Of a stretch of DNA of 64,000 nucleotides, positions 37,052 through 49,600 are shown in pieces (position 1 is the first letter of the stretch; each line of letters opens with the position of its first letter). The translations under genes were made by a program, and so were the position numbers. The notes beneath the pieces were generated by a model. The model saw nothing but the letters and a program-made list of their open reading frames with translations. It did not search any database and was not told the origin of the DNA. Source of the stretch: Collybia mongolica (lineage: Eukaryota; Basidiomycota; Agaricomycetes; Agaricales; Clitocybaceae); assembly GCA_013420905.1 (NCBI GenBank), contig JAAXNY010000014.1, positions 434,001-498,000 on the forward strand, given 5' to 3'.

Positions 37052-38507
37052 TCAAAACATTTCTCTCTCCTTTCTCAAATGTGATACGGTGATCTCCTGA
37101 GCCGCCCCGACAGGGATTTTGTGCTCATCATCAATCCAGATATTAGTCCGCAGAACAAACGTCCTAGTTTCCTTCTTCACAAACAGCTTTGCCGGAATCG
37201 GCACGTATATATTCAGATACCAGCCCCTCTTATGATTTTCGCGTGCGCCGCTGAACCTCATTACCCGAAACCATTCTGGTTTGACAGCGATACCATCCAT
37301 TGGAACGACGGGGATGTTGTTGTTCTTGTCGTCACGGGTGCGCGCGCCGGTGTAATTGACGATGTGCTCGGGTGTAAGGCTGGATGATGCCGTATCTAGG
37401 TCCCGCGTGTAGCATTGTATGTCAATCATGTTGACTTTGGGCAAAGGCAATGACGTGTAGAGGAACATAGAAGGATTGGTTGCCAGGAGATTGATTTGAG
37501 CAGCGCACAGAAAGTAAGCACTGCACATAGTCAGGTCCGATCGGATATATGGATGGTAGGAATAGTACTCACTCGTCCTGCATGTCCCAGAACTCGAAAT
37601 GAGGGCCCTTGTCGAAGGTGAACGAGACGTAGAAGTCGTCCGCACCCAGTTGTACATGGCTGTGGTAGTTGGATTTGGTGTGCGCCTGTGAGGCGCCAAA
37701 GGCTCGATCTGTTATCGGAAGGCCTGGTGGAACTGCCGGTCCCGCCAACTGTATGGAGGGACGATTCAAGAACGTAGTCTTCGCCCAAAATTCTTGCAGG
37801 GATAGAAGATGAACATTTGAAACTTCACGCGTCGACGGAGCATTGACCCCGGCTTGCGAACTTTCATTCTCCACGCTTTTGGCTCGCTTCCTCGGTCGAT
37901 CAAGATCTTCGGAAATGTCAAGCCCTTTTGGAAACGTGCTGGTATTGGCCCAAATGTCGGCCAGCGCCCTGCGGCTTTGCTGTGCGACGATATCTCGTTT
38001 CGCTTCCCTGGTGAGGTCAGTGAGGAACGCCTCAAGATGTGTATCAGATAGGGAAGTTGTTCTTGATTTCGCGTATAAATGATCTGCCGCGAGATGCACA
38101 GCACTGATAGACGCCGGCTTCATTCGATCTTTAAGCTTCTTCGACTGAGACTTGCCGTGACATACAGAAGGTATGTCTGGGGCTTCGTTTTCGAGCGTAT
38201 GTCCGATGTCCAACACATCTTGGCCATTGACAGGCTGGTTTTGTTGGCCGTGTGGAGTATCTTCAATTGAGATTGAATTTGTTCGACGAAGAGTTCCGCC
38301 ACTTAGGCGAGGGGACGTGTTGTTCAGCGCCCTATGATGAGTGGCATCCTTTGGTGCTGTGCCACCGGAACCCGGAAGGGACAGTGTGTGCTGCTGATTA
38401 TATGTTGTGAATGCCGATATGTCGAGTACGGGTGATGAACGATCAACAGGATCAGGAGAGAATTGAGGCCATGGATAGTCCTGTCTCCTGTCCAAAGAAA
38501 TAAACAT
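37052..38507 (-). CDS. Uncharacterised basidiomycete protein
   Basis: Two exons, 37573-38507 and 37052-37520, with a 52-nt intron that restores the frame (WDMQDD-AYFLCAAQ). About 468 residues if started at the ATG at 38507 (MFISLDRRQDYPWPQFS). Alternatively translation starts in a short upstream exon spliced at 38487, since a good CAG acceptor lies there. The first half is polar and disordered, with a basic cluster (RPRKRAKS) that may act as a nuclear localisation signal. The second half is compact: FYVSFTFDKGPHFEFWDM, VNMIDIQCYTRDLDTASSS, WFRVMRFSGARENHKRGWY, LFVKKETRTFVLRTNIW. I do not recognise the family. Confidence 0.65.
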
Positions 38508-40591
38508 AGGAAAAAAGAACGGGGGGAAGAACGGGCCCAGATACAAACTCGCGCATTTTATATTATGAACAGTGAGTGGTGGCAATTGGCCGCTTGGATG
38601 GCCAAAGCTGTTATCCTACCGCACGCCTTTTGAGGAGATAGGCAGACTCCACGTGCGGTTCATGATCAATCAATGGTAGAACAACCATGAGTTTTGGCGT
38701 TAGCGACATATGTTCCTTTGAAGCAAATCTGGGAACGCGTCGTAGAACTGTGGCTATGATAATTAGAGGATATGGGAGCGGAAGGATTTGCGGAAAATTT
38801 GAAGTTGAGTTACAAGTAGTTCATACATTTAGATAAGATAAGGGGTGGTCACGTGAATCAATTTCGATTCAAATTTAATTTGGCTTTCTTCATCGTGTTT
38901 ATGTCTTCGGTTATATCGAGGTTTTGGCTCTTTATTATAACGGCTGGTCACGAGTCTAATGTCTTCGACCGCTTCGACCATGCACCGTGAATATTTGTAT
39001 CCACACATCTTCCACTTCCACTCCTATGAGCGAAGGAAATTGAAGAGATCTCGCGCTCAACGGCTCTGAGAGGCGTGCCTTGGTGTGCCTTACTACTACT
39101 CCTTTCTTTACTACCCGCCTTGGCATCGTCGACCTCCACATAAACAGGCGAGAACAAGGGATTTCGTTAACCTACCAGTTGGAACACGGGTCGGAATATG
39201 ATAAACAAGCCATGTTTAGGGCAGAGGGTTTGGATTATAGGCTTCGAGCTTCAACGTCCAATCCAGGTCAAACCAAGCTCTTATCCATGGACCTCTGGCG
39301 AGCGGCTTCCGACTCGGAATTCATGCATACTTGTGTTGTTGCCCAGAAATTCTTTCCGTTGGGATGGATACCACCACTTTTAACCCCGTTTGCTGAAAAT
39401 GTTCTGGCATAGAACTACCAAGGGTTGCGCTCTGTCGGCACTGGCTTGAAACTTCCATGAAGAGCTTTGTACAACAGTGCAGGTATTGGCAATACCATCG
39501 TCCGCCATACAGGACAACCGACTGTTATGTAAATCATTCGCGTTTGGATTCTAGAGTGGAGGTTGGCAATGACGTTCACATGCTTAACAGCCACCATCGG
39601 AGCCTTGGAATCGGATCCGTTCTTCAATATTTCAATCTCGACCTTCGCGAATGGCGTATGCTTGCCCATCGACCTTTTCCATGAAAACCTTGTAGATATT
39701 ACGATCATTCCCGGAGTGTCCTATATGGGCCCGCGATGCAATTACCCCCTTCTTCCTGTACTTTTCTCTCAGATAGTGTCTTTCTTTTTGTGGACCTGGT
39801 GTCGTTCCCGAGTTGACTCACTTTCGATCTCCTTTGTATCTGGTTTTCACCTTGCCGATAGCTTGCTGCACTGTGTTTGCTCGCCTTCACTCTGGCTGCG
39901 AGTCAAATTCCCTCGGTGCCGGTTTGTTTTTGTGTTTAATCTTATTCCTTCTACGCATGATAATTAATGCACTCATATCTACACAGTATTCTTTCATCTC
40001 GCCATGCGAAACTTCCAGAAAACTACATGCAATGTAACATAGCTCGCATCAGCACCGCCATAGAGTTGGCTGCTACAGGTGCAGCTGTACACAATATGTC
40101 TATGACGGTAGGAAAGTAAGAAGCCCACGTTGCTCATCTATTCGTTCGCCAATCAAATTTTAAGTGACCCAGTCATGGCGACAGCAGATACATCGGCACA
40201 ATCTGGTTTGAAGGATGCTCAGTGGGTCGAATTGTCAGTCTGAAGCGGTGGGTCTTATAACACCGGCATATAGTTGTTGAAATCTTGTCCAGCTGCCATG
40301 GTTTTCTTAAGTTTACTCATGGCACTATTAACGCGTGTTGACCTCACTTGATCAGTCCCAGCCTATTACCAAAATTTCCATTATAACGAAGATCGGCGAG
40401 GACTTATGTCTTGACACCCGCAAGTGCATCCCAGCTCGCAATCAGGTTTTTCCTATTTTGATTGGGCGGCAGTAGGTGGTTGCTGGCGTGAAATTAGTGC
40501 ACGCAGAAAGGTCTTGATCCCTGCCTGAGCCTCCCATACATTCCACATCACTTCCTACAGACTAGATGGTGGGCACAGCGCGATCACTGGC
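38508..40591. other. Gene-poor interval
   Basis: Several protein-like frames exist on the minus strand (39415-39708 with VAVKHVNVIANLHSRIQTRM; 38948-39157) and one on the plus strand (39080-39412), but none has joining exons or a recognisable domain. They may be remnants of one minus-strand gene. Confidence 0.4.
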
Positions 40592-41831
40592 ATGGAAAGT
40601 TCGACTGAAAGTTTGGTCAACAGCACACAAACTCTTATCACTGACATTCTAGCTGCAACGCTCATTGGTGAAGGTCTTATCACGAGAACGGGGTTGGATG
40701 TTACTTCCGGTCGTGTACAGACTTCAAGGGTTTTCAACTATACCTCGAACACTGCATCATCCACATCCCACAGTATGAATTGCGATCCCGGTTTCCGCAG
40801 TACCTGTCCTGGTTCCTCTACATTGGCGTCTACTTCTCTTAGCATGAATCACCCTTCCGTTACATCGAACTCCCGCGATCTCACCACTTCTACCTCACGC
40901 GGGATGCACACAATCATAGCATCCATCTCGCGCGGCATGGGCCACGTTTCTGCATCTAGTACACGTGAGAATCCCATCGCTTCCTCGCGAGTCGCGGCGT
41001 CTATTTCACGTGGAATGCACGCAGTCTCAATCTCAGCTTCACTCAGCATGGAACACACCTCTACATTTTGGATGTGCGGGACGCCATGGCTTCTTCAGAC
41101 GCAGCGGTGTCGATTTCACGTGAATTGCACACGTCTCCACTTCGCATGACATGGGGCATGCCTTTATACCTAACCCACAGGGGACGATCCTTCGAGGAAG
41201 GCTGCTTCTATCTCGCATGGCACCGTCTTTCCCCAGACTTCGCAGGTGACTCAACCTACAACCAGATCAACAGTAATTGAAACCACGAGAACGGGCTTAT
41301 CCACAAACGCATCAAATACGTACTCGTGGAAACACCCATGCTGAGATGGCAGGCACTGTGCCAATGATATTAACGGTCACTAAAACGAGTTCATCAACAT
41401 CTGCAACGTCGACTTCATGCGTGACCCATGATACTTCTTCAACCAACTCTAAGATTACCGATATCACCTCAATAACAACTGCTTCGATAAAGTCGCGCGC
41501 ACTGCATCCCAGTTCCTCGATTAACGTGTTGCTTACCTCGGGATCCACGAAGACAAGCTCATTTACAAAGGTATCCATTACGTCACGTGTTATGCGAACA
41601 CTCACTGCTTTCTCGGCTGCAACTACAGGAGTGACCAAGGTGAGATTTTCGTCCGGTGCTTCCTCGACTTTGCGTGGCATTACAGCGTCCTCCATAAATG
41701 AGTTGGCGACTGTGACGGGGACTGAGGGTGGCGTGAGTACCACTTCGAGGACTGGTTCCTCAACGCCTGCCAGGGCTACTCAAACCGACTCTTTCCCAAC
41801 GGTGCGCCTACGTGATAACCTACTCGTTTAG
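40592..41831 (+). other. Ser/Thr-rich repetitive open frames
   Basis: Two plus-strand frames (40592-41149, 41277-41831) are unusually rich in Ser and Thr; the opposite strand is also partly open. The first is built from a degenerate unit that reads about SISRGMH, seen at roughly 40830, 40891, 40924, 41003 and 41113. It could encode a mucin-like wall or secreted protein or be a noncoding minisatellite. There is no signal peptide, GPI signal or splice model to decide between these. Confidence 0.3.
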
Positions 41832-42453
41832 CTTTCTTAACCATAACCACGCTCGAGAACTGCTATGACTTGTACTCCTCCAAAATTTATTACGATTGTG
41901 ACCATCACAGTCCAACCGTGCGTTCCTATCTTTCTATGGGCTCAACACCCCATCTCAAGGTGATGCTGTAATTAAGCCAAAGGTCGACGGGGCGAAAGCC
42001 AAGGCCAAACCCCAATCTGTCCCAAGAAAAGTGGCTTATTCAGGGTAATTCTTTGTCATGCAAATCATCCCTACGAAAATTAACATATGGATTTGTAGCC
42101 AAAGCGTCAAGTTGGTAAATCCTGAATGAGATCGACTGTGCAGTGAAGCATTTGAATGTGGACGCAACCGTGCAGATAACAAATGGGTTCGCAATCTCTT
42201 GTGAGTGGTCATATACATAGTTGGAGTGGATTGGATATTCGTCGCTTGAGTACATACCCAACACACGAGTCGTAAATCCCTAAGACGGACCTTCATTCCT
42301 TATCCTTGGGGTGGGCGTGGTATTCTATTATTATTTACTATGTGCATGAATTAAATCATTCGAAATACGTTCTCGCTACCAACATGTGGAGACCTAAGTT
42401 AGTTGGAAATTCTAGTACATTGCAATAGCAGTTCAAACGTTAGGACTCTACGT
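41832..42453. other. Intergenic, nothing identified
   Basis: Short frames only. It includes the 3' flank of MET1, which is transcribed toward it. Confidence 0.6.
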
Positions 42454-44351
42454 TCAACAGAAGCTTTCCCACCCATCGTCAAGGCCTTCTCTGACCCTCC
42501 ACCCCAAGCCGCCATTATCAGCTAGCCACCTGGCAACCCTCAGCTTATCTGTACATCCACCATTATCATCGAGCACATCAACATTGCCCTTACCCCACAA
42601 AGTAAGCACCGCCCAGCCAACAATAATCATACCAGGAGGCCTCTGCTCACCCACACTCTCCAAAGCCTGCACGATATCCTTTAGGGTCGACGTGATCACG
42701 CGCTGATCAGGCATCGACGCCCTCTCGATGATCGCGATCGGCGTGTGAGCGGGGTACGCCACGCCATCGCGGCGGCCCGTTTCCTCTTCGGCAACTAGAG
42801 CGGCGATGACCTGAGACAACCGCGCCACACCCATGAGAATGACCAGCGTCCTGGCCCTGTCGTACCCAGGGAGCTGGACCTCTTTACCCTTCCGTCCCAC
42901 GCCAGTGCATACCATAAATGACTCCGCGACGCCTCGCTGCGTGACGGGGATCCCGGCGAAGGTGGGAGCAGCGAGCGCGGAGCTCACACCAGGGATGACG
43001 AGCGGCTCGAACCCGTGCGAGCGGAAGTACAGGACTTCTTCGCCTGCTCTACCGTAGACCACTGGGTCACCTTGTTTCAGCTATGGAGAGTGTAAGCAAC
43101 TGGCTGCGAAAATAGTATGTATGTTCTTACTCGGACGACAGTAAGCCCGCGCTTGGCTGCTTCAACTGCGGCCTCCATCATTTCTGTTTGAGCACCTTCA
43201 GCGTTTCCTGGGAATTTCTTCGCAATGCGGATTTGGACGTTGTTGGGTATGAGAGCGAGGACGGCATCGGGGACTAGTTTGTCCGATAATACGAGGTCGG
43301 CGAGCTTAGTGAGGGCTGTGTGGGTGGCAAGGGTGAGGAGTGAGGGATGTCCTGGTCCAGAACCAACGAGCAGAATTCTCCCTCGGCGAGGCAAGTCGAG
43401 AGAGTGGATAGAAGGTATAGTTATGGTGCCGTCCACTGACGGTGACGTTGGGGGACTCTCCCCAGCCAAAACCTCCTGCATTTCTTCGGCAGACATTCGA
43501 GCTAGCTTTGAGATCGGCCAATACTCGCTGACCTGCGCCACCCACTTGATCCTCCGTTTGAAGGCCTCGGTTTCTGTTTCGCTATTACCGCGCGATGGTA
43601 CTGGGCGGTTGGGCGTGGTGATTCCCCCATCTTCCTGTAGTTCATCTTCAGCTTCATCTTCGCCAGGTAAGTCTACTTTCGCCTTCGCACCCTTCGCGAG
43701 GGCCCTCATCTTCCCAACATTCTCCACAGCCCCACCGACATCTCGAGGAAGCCGGGAAACAATTTCTCTCCTGATCCGACTCGCCAGCCTGCATCCCTGT
43801 CCATTTGTAGTTACCCCAATCTGAAGGGGGCCGCGATGATCAGAGTTGGGGTTTTCGAAGCGGTGTGTAGATGTGAATGTAAAATCACAAAGGTCTGGCA
43901 TCTCTGTTGTATTCACGGGAATATTACGGCCATTGCATATCCGGTATATTTCTTCAGCAGACGCACGGGTACGTCTTTGAGTCCCAGAGAGGGTGTCTGT
44001 AACGCAAACCAAAGATATTCCGGGGGTGTTTTTAACGTATGAATCAAACGCCTCTATATCCTTTTCGACCCCAGTTGTGGTTGAAGATCCTGGTAGCGCA
44101 TCCCAGTCGATGAGGGTAAGTTGGCCCTCCTGTGCCCTCCATCGAATTTCGTCACAGGCACTGCCGACTCCGCCCTTTGCAAGGACGACGACCCTTGAAT
44201 CTGCCTCAAGAGCCGCAAAGGCTCTCAAAGCTGCCAGCGAACCCGAACCCACAACAAGTGTGATTTTGCTCTGGAGGCGAAACGCGAGCAGCAGCGAAGC
44301 TCCCCCTTTCGGCGGGGGAAAGTTTACAAGAGATGGTCCCTGAATCTGCAT
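42454..44351 (-). CDS. MET1: Siroheme synthase, fused dehydrogenase and methyltransferase (MET1-type)
   Basis: Two exons, 43131-44351 and 42454-43080, with a 50-nt intron; 615 residues. The N-terminal part (about residues 10-230) is a precorrin-2 dehydrogenase/ferrochelatase-like (Met8/CysG-N) domain with a Rossmann motif (VVGSGSLAALRAFAALEADS). The C-terminal part (from about residue 329) is uroporphyrinogen-III C-methyltransferase: VGSGPGHPSLLTL, LKQGDPVVYGRAGEE, VIPGVSSALAAP, GIPVTQRGVAESF, PGMIIVGWAV. Together they make siroheme from uroporphyrinogen III, the cofactor of sulfite reductase (and of nitrite reductase where present). Budding yeast splits these roles between Met1 and Met8. The first in-frame ATG, 44351, starts MQIQGPSLVNFPPPKGG. 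Its promoter of about 190 bp is shared with SRP14. Confidence 0.95.
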
Positions 44352-44541
44352 AGGTTCTGGGAACAAAAGGGCGACGGAAGTTCCATTGTTTTTGTAGCTA
44401 AGATAAGAGTATTGCAGCTGGTGTCGTGCTCATGAGTAATCGTCTCCAATTTCGCAAAAAAGGCTTCCGTTCTGGATCGGCTTTCGGAATACTTTTCCGG
44501 CGTGATTGATTCCACGCGTATCGCATGCTTGTTCTCCTCAA
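44352..44541. promoter_or_regulatory. Shared MET1/SRP14 divergent promoter
   Basis: 190 bp separates the two start codons, so the core promoters and 5' UTRs of both genes must overlap or abut here. No TATA box is obvious. Confidence 0.55.
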
Positions 44542-45227
44542 ATGCAGTTGGTGGACAACGATACGGTATGTTGTCTGGTATCTTTGAAATTTATAGATCT
44601 AATGAGATCCTTAGTTCCTTACACAACTAACAGCATTGTTTGAATCCACCAAGGGGCAGGGGACAATATGGCTCACACATAAACGATGTCTGTGATCAAA
44701 CTTTTTAGGATTCGTGGACAACCAGCCTGACCTGACGTGTTCTTCGCGTAGTCATATACAATGACGAGGATGCTACTATGATTTATGCGGACCCATCGGA
44801 CGATAACGGTGAATACCCGTGCTTACTTCGGGCTTCAGATGGTGGCAAAAACAAGTTTTCAACGAAGGTGAGTTTTGTTATCTCCTGATGCATGTTCCTC
44901 ATTCCGATACGATCCCTTATCTATCTATCTATCTATCAGGTCGAAGTCGGACAACTACAAAAATTCTACGCGGCATATGGATCCCTTCTCAAGACATCCA
45001 TGACCACGCTTCGGAAACGCGATAAGAAACGGGAAAAGTTACGCTCTGAGCAGGCTGCTCAGAGAAAGAAAAAGATGACAGATTCGGTAGTAATTGAGGG
45101 TGCCAAGCGTGGAAATGGGCGGAGGAAACGGCAACGGAAGATAAAGGCAGCTCTCAAACAGCAGGAGTCTCAGCAGAAGGCGAAAGAGCGGGAGGAGGCA
45201 CGATGGAAGTCAGAAAATCCCCAATGA
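44542..45227 (+). CDS. SRP14: Signal recognition particle 14-kDa subunit
   Basis: Four exons: 44542-44565, 44615-44687, 44752-44867, 44940-45227; 166 residues. It starts MQLVDNDTFLTQLTALFEST, followed by KGQGTIWLTHKR, the SRP9/14-fold core that binds the Alu domain of SRP RNA and mediates elongation arrest. Then come YADPSDDNGEYPCLLRASDG and the helix VEVGQLQKFYAAYGSLLKTS. A long Lys/Arg-rich tail (about residues 105-166), typical of fungal SRP14, makes it larger than the mammalian protein core. Exon 1 is only 24 nt. The last intron ends in a (CTAT)n tract next to the acceptor. It is divergent from MET1. Confidence 0.95.
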
Positions 45228-45637
45228 CGGTTGTGCGTGTGCATGGAACTATATCTCTTGTATCTTGTTATGTCCATACTTTCTCGTGTACTCAACAGGC
45301 CTGATAATCATGGACTTGGTACCAAGGACACAACTAACTCGAGGCTATGGGGGAATGGCCGAAACCTTTATTACGATGATTGACGATTGGAGGCAAGATG
45401 TGAACGATTTTGTTTGCGACGCATGCTGAAATCCTGCATACAATTCAGTTTATGAGCAATCACTAAAGTCTGATGTGTCTTTCAGGGCGGCATACACCAG
45501 ACATTCCTATTACCCAGTCTAGTCATCCATATATTATATCTACCCATCTAAATATTGTTCGATAGTGCGATAGATACTCTAAAAGAAAGAGTAAGCTCGA
45601 AAGACCGGATGAGGGAGAGCAGACGATGATTTACCCT
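45228..45637. other. 3' region between convergent genes
   Basis: No gene seen. It contains the 3' flanks of SRP14 and of the minus-strand gene ending at 45638. Confidence 0.6.
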
Positions 45638-46120
45638 TCAGCCAACCACCTCATAATCACTATTCCTCGATGCCGGGTCCTTGGTGACCTGCTCCTTAAT
45701 CTTCTGGTTTCGCAGCACCTTCACCTCCTCATCCCCGAACTTATCCTCCACCAACTCCACGAGCTGTACAATCGCCTCATCCAGCCGGTAAATCACCTCC
45801 GTCGCCGTCTCCCACGGGTCCCTCCCTTTACTTCGGACCAAGATTTCATGGACGCCCTCGGACACCTCCCGAAGGATCCTGTGGATCTCTTGTTTCGACG
45901 ACCCCATAAGCTGTGCAACATCGTCGAAAAAATCATCAATCATGTGTTGTGGAATGTCCCCGAATGCCGCACACAACGTGCGGAAGTGCGCAAGCGTCGA
46001 CCGCTCGTCAGACAGGTCCACGGACGATAAGTCAGCGTCAGCACGCTGGATGTGGATGAGGCACGATAGGAGGTAGTTTGCGGTGTCGAATTCGTCGATG
46101 AGTGCCAGCATGGTGTACAT
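45638..46120 (-). CDS. Small uncharacterised helical protein
   Basis: An uninterrupted 160-codon frame starting MYTMLALIDEFDTANYLLSC. It is predicted to be almost all alpha-helical and acidic (FGDIPQHMIDDFFDDVAQLM; EAIVQLVELVEDKFGDEEVK). The frame is open a little further upstream (ATLAGGTLYT) before a stop, so an upstream exon is possible. The antisense frame is also open but lacks protein-like composition. I do not recognise a family. Confidence 0.55.
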   Translation of the reverse strand: MYTMLALIDEFDTANYLLSCLIHIQRADADLSSVDLSDERSTLAHFRTLCAAFGDIPQHMIDDFFDDVAQLMGSSKQEIHRILREVSEGVHEILVRSKGRDPWETATEVIYRLDEAIVQLVELVEDKFGDEEVKVLRNQKIKEQVTKDPASRNSDYEVVG

Positions 46121-46678
46121 CGTGTATAGTGTTCCGCCGGCCAGTGTTGCTGCTCGGAATCAACGGAGCCGTACATATCAACTAGAGGAGCTGTCGCGTA
46201 CCGAAAACCAGGCCCTTGAGCCGTGACCGAGGTGTTCCGTCTGGCCGATACCATACTCTGCCCGAAAATGTGGCGGGGCGTGTGTGAAGTTGTGCCCGAG
46301 GAAGACAGCGAGGCCCCGTGCGTGTATGTTTTAGGATACCATGGCGTAAATGAGGTAACGAACGAGAGAGCGCCCTCTGGGCGAGCATGAGGCGGAAGCG
46401 GAGGATGAGAAATTAAATAATGAACATCGTTCTCACATTGGTACATTTCTTATTGATGTCTGTGATTTTTAGTGATAGATGCCAAGCGGCATCAATTCGG
46501 TTTCCCGGAAATGTATGTATTATGCAGTTTCTACTGTAGGCTATGTAACATTCACAAATGTACAGAGTCCTCACGTTCAGACGGTGATATCCAAGTAAGA
46601 CAACGAAAGATGCAGTTATAGGTATGTGTCTAGATGCTAAATGAAGTAAAAGTATGCAGCGTGTGTGAGTGAAACAAT
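46121..46678. other. Intergenic, nothing identified
   Basis: Short frames only; it lies between two minus-strand genes and probably contains the promoter of the 45638 gene. Confidence 0.55.
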
Positions 46679-49600
46679 TCACGACCACGGGTTTGAATTG
46701 AATGTCGAACCCTTCTTTTTCCCCAAATCGTTGGGGATCTGCCAGGGATCTGAGGTGATAGGGAGATTGGTGATGGATCCATCTGTGCTTCCGAATGAAA
46801 GCCCCGGGTCCGGAGAAGCAAATGAGATATAAGGACTATGTGCTGACTGGGAAAAACCAGCAGTGGGTGAGGAAAGTGGTGGTCCATATGCAGAGCTAGC
46901 ACCAAACGAGAAGGTGTCGGGTTCAGCTGATGACGTCCATGAGGGTATGTCACGTTTGATGAATGGATCAGGAGATGGCATCTGTGGATGCGAGGGCCGG
47001 GGTGTACTGGCGAAGGAAGTATCTTCGTGCGATGGTTGGGATTCGCTTCTATAGGATGAGATATGTTGTGCGAATCCCTCTTCTTCTGAATCGCTTGAAT
47101 CATCTTGCACATCATTGAGGGAGAGTGTACGTGAAAATGACGCGGGAAGGTCGGCTCGCGGCGAGCTGGGGCCTGGTATAGGCGTTCTAGTTGAGGAATC
47201 GAGCGAGGATCTAGGTGCCTGAGGCGAAACTTGACGTGGAAGTGGCGCCGATTCCGAGCGATTCGTAGGTGGAGGGATATGAGGAACCTGATATAGGTTG
47301 TCTTGCCCTTTGAGTTCCTCGGGGTCTAGTTCCGTTTTATCCAAGACCGCCTTGATTGCGTCGAAATCAAAGCCGGCATGAAGAGGGAGGTGAGTTGCTG
47401 AAGCGCCAGGTTCGGTAGAGGGAGTTGAAGTGCCCGACGGGGGTACGGTAGGGTCTTTTTCATGTGGTTTGGTGGGTGTTGTTGGGGATGAGAGATCACC
47501 GGGTTGCATTCTAGGAGGTAAGTCATCATGTGTCGAGTCTGAGTCTGAAGCCTGGCTCTGTGACTTTCTCGGGGCGGCGGGGCTAGCTGATGGGGGGCGA
47601 GAGGCACTGGCTTGGGGTGCTGACTTTCCCTTCTTCCTCGAAAACCAGCCTTTCTTTTTCTTCGTGTCTTCTTCCCGTTCGACTATCCGGTCCTCAGTGA
47701 AGTCGGGTTCCTAAAGGTAAGTCAAGCACAAGTTTGGAGACTTAAACCGCTGCACTTACCTCAGGCTCATCGAAGTAATCTGCTGAAACGGGAAAGCCAA
47801 GCTGGTCGAGGATAAGAGGCATAAATGTACGATAACTCATGTGTCCAGCAATCTTATCAGTTACATCGACATTTTCAAGGCCGGGAACTCCTTGTACAGG
47901 CCGTAGCCCGGCGACTGTCCCCACGCCACCACTCGTTGCACGGAAAAGATAATTGAGGACCCAGTCATTGCGGGCGAATGCGTTGACAAACCGCCCAGAT
48001 ACCACCGAACGAACTTCGCTCCAAGTGTGCGCAGAGGCTGTAAGTGTGGCACCCAGCAGGAATACATCTTGCACGATGCCAAACGCCTTCTGCTTAGCGA
48101 GCTCTAGCATCGCATAGAATATGACACGTGCGCCGAGGGAGAAACCGATGAGAGTGATCGGTCGAACTCCAAGATGCCGTTGTATGAGGACCTCTGCGAG
48201 AACACGACCCGCTCCTCTTGCACGATCTAGGGCATTGTTCCAGGGATTATCAATAAGGTACCCTAACTTGGTCAAGACTGCGAACTCGTGAGTAAAGGTA
48301 CCCGAGAGACAAGTTTGATGAACTGACTGATGGGCCACTGGAGAGCGCTCATAAAAGCAGCCATCACGGTAGCTTGTAAGACGGTAATTCCAAGCTGGGA
48401 AAGGACCTCGCCCGTCAATATTTTCAATGCGCTCCCCGTCTCTCGAATCATCTCAGGTTCCCAAAGAACACTGAACACATCTCCAACAATCGGATCTAGA
48501 ACACTGAACGGAAGTCGCACGTCATCTTGGGCGCCAGCCATAAATCTACCAGGCCGGTGGTCAGTAAGATCGAGATCCGCCACATGGCTGTTTCATGCTT
48601 ACCCAGGAACGGTAAGTATGCAACTTACCCGCTTGTTGTTGTGTAAAGGTAATATATCAAACGTCCTGACTTGCTGAGTGCGTTTCGCCATCCCACGAAC
48701 CGCGATACTCGAGCCTGTCAAAACCCCACCAGTCGTGATGACCGCGGTGCCTCCCACCCCCGCGAGAAAACCTGTCGTTCCTGTGATTCCAATGGTTGTA
48801 AATGCGGCCCCTAGACCAGCACCAATCACTGGTGCCAGTAACCCCGCAGACAAACCAATAACCAAACCACCACCTAAAAGATGAAGGTTAAGTCACTCCT
48901 CCGGAAGCAAGGTCGTGTAACGCACCAAGAGTTGCAAGACCCAACATCATATATCGTCTCTTCTTCATCGCCCTCCGCTGCCCATCGATCAATTCCTGAT
49001 GTTCTAGCTTTTCAACATCCTCCTGGATTTCCAAAGCTTCTGTCACGCGACTCTCAAATTTCACGACGTCAAGCCATCCAAGGCCGAGTTTGAGCGCTAC
49101 GTTTTCCAAGAGGACTCGTGACCTCGCGTCATAAACACTGTCTGCGATAAGGATTAGGAAAAGATCACACAGAACAGTCCATCGAATATCGAGAGTGACG
49201 TTCTCATCAGCCGCTGACAAGGACGTTGTGACCCCTGGCATAGCAGATTTGGAGGTATCCTCCAGAACTTTGGCAGTCGTGCGAAATATAGGCGGGGCTG
49301 CAGTGGATGAAACCGTAGAGTGTTGAATGTCAGGATTTGGGCTGGTGGGAGCAGAAGAGATAGTCAAAGTTTGCTCTGAACTTGTTAAATTTGGATGATC
49401 GGGCTGTACGCTGGCGGGTGTTGGAGTTGCTGGAACAGGGATGGACGGCGATAGGGGTTGGTTGACTAGCGTCTGATCTGAAATAGATTCAACCTCGTCA
49501 GATTCAACCAATGCTCGATCAGCAGCCAACCTCCGAGCCTCTTCTGGATCGTACTCGGGATTGGCAACGGTGTGTGTCGTCATTAACGCTGGGACGAGAT

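Noticed and set aside
43225..43824. Plus-strand 199-codon frame
   Set aside because: Antisense of the MET1 methyltransferase/linker exon, whose domains are unmistakable.
45626..46030. Plus-strand 134-codon frame
   Set aside because: It overlaps the minus-strand helical protein at 45638-46120, which has more natural protein composition and a good start.
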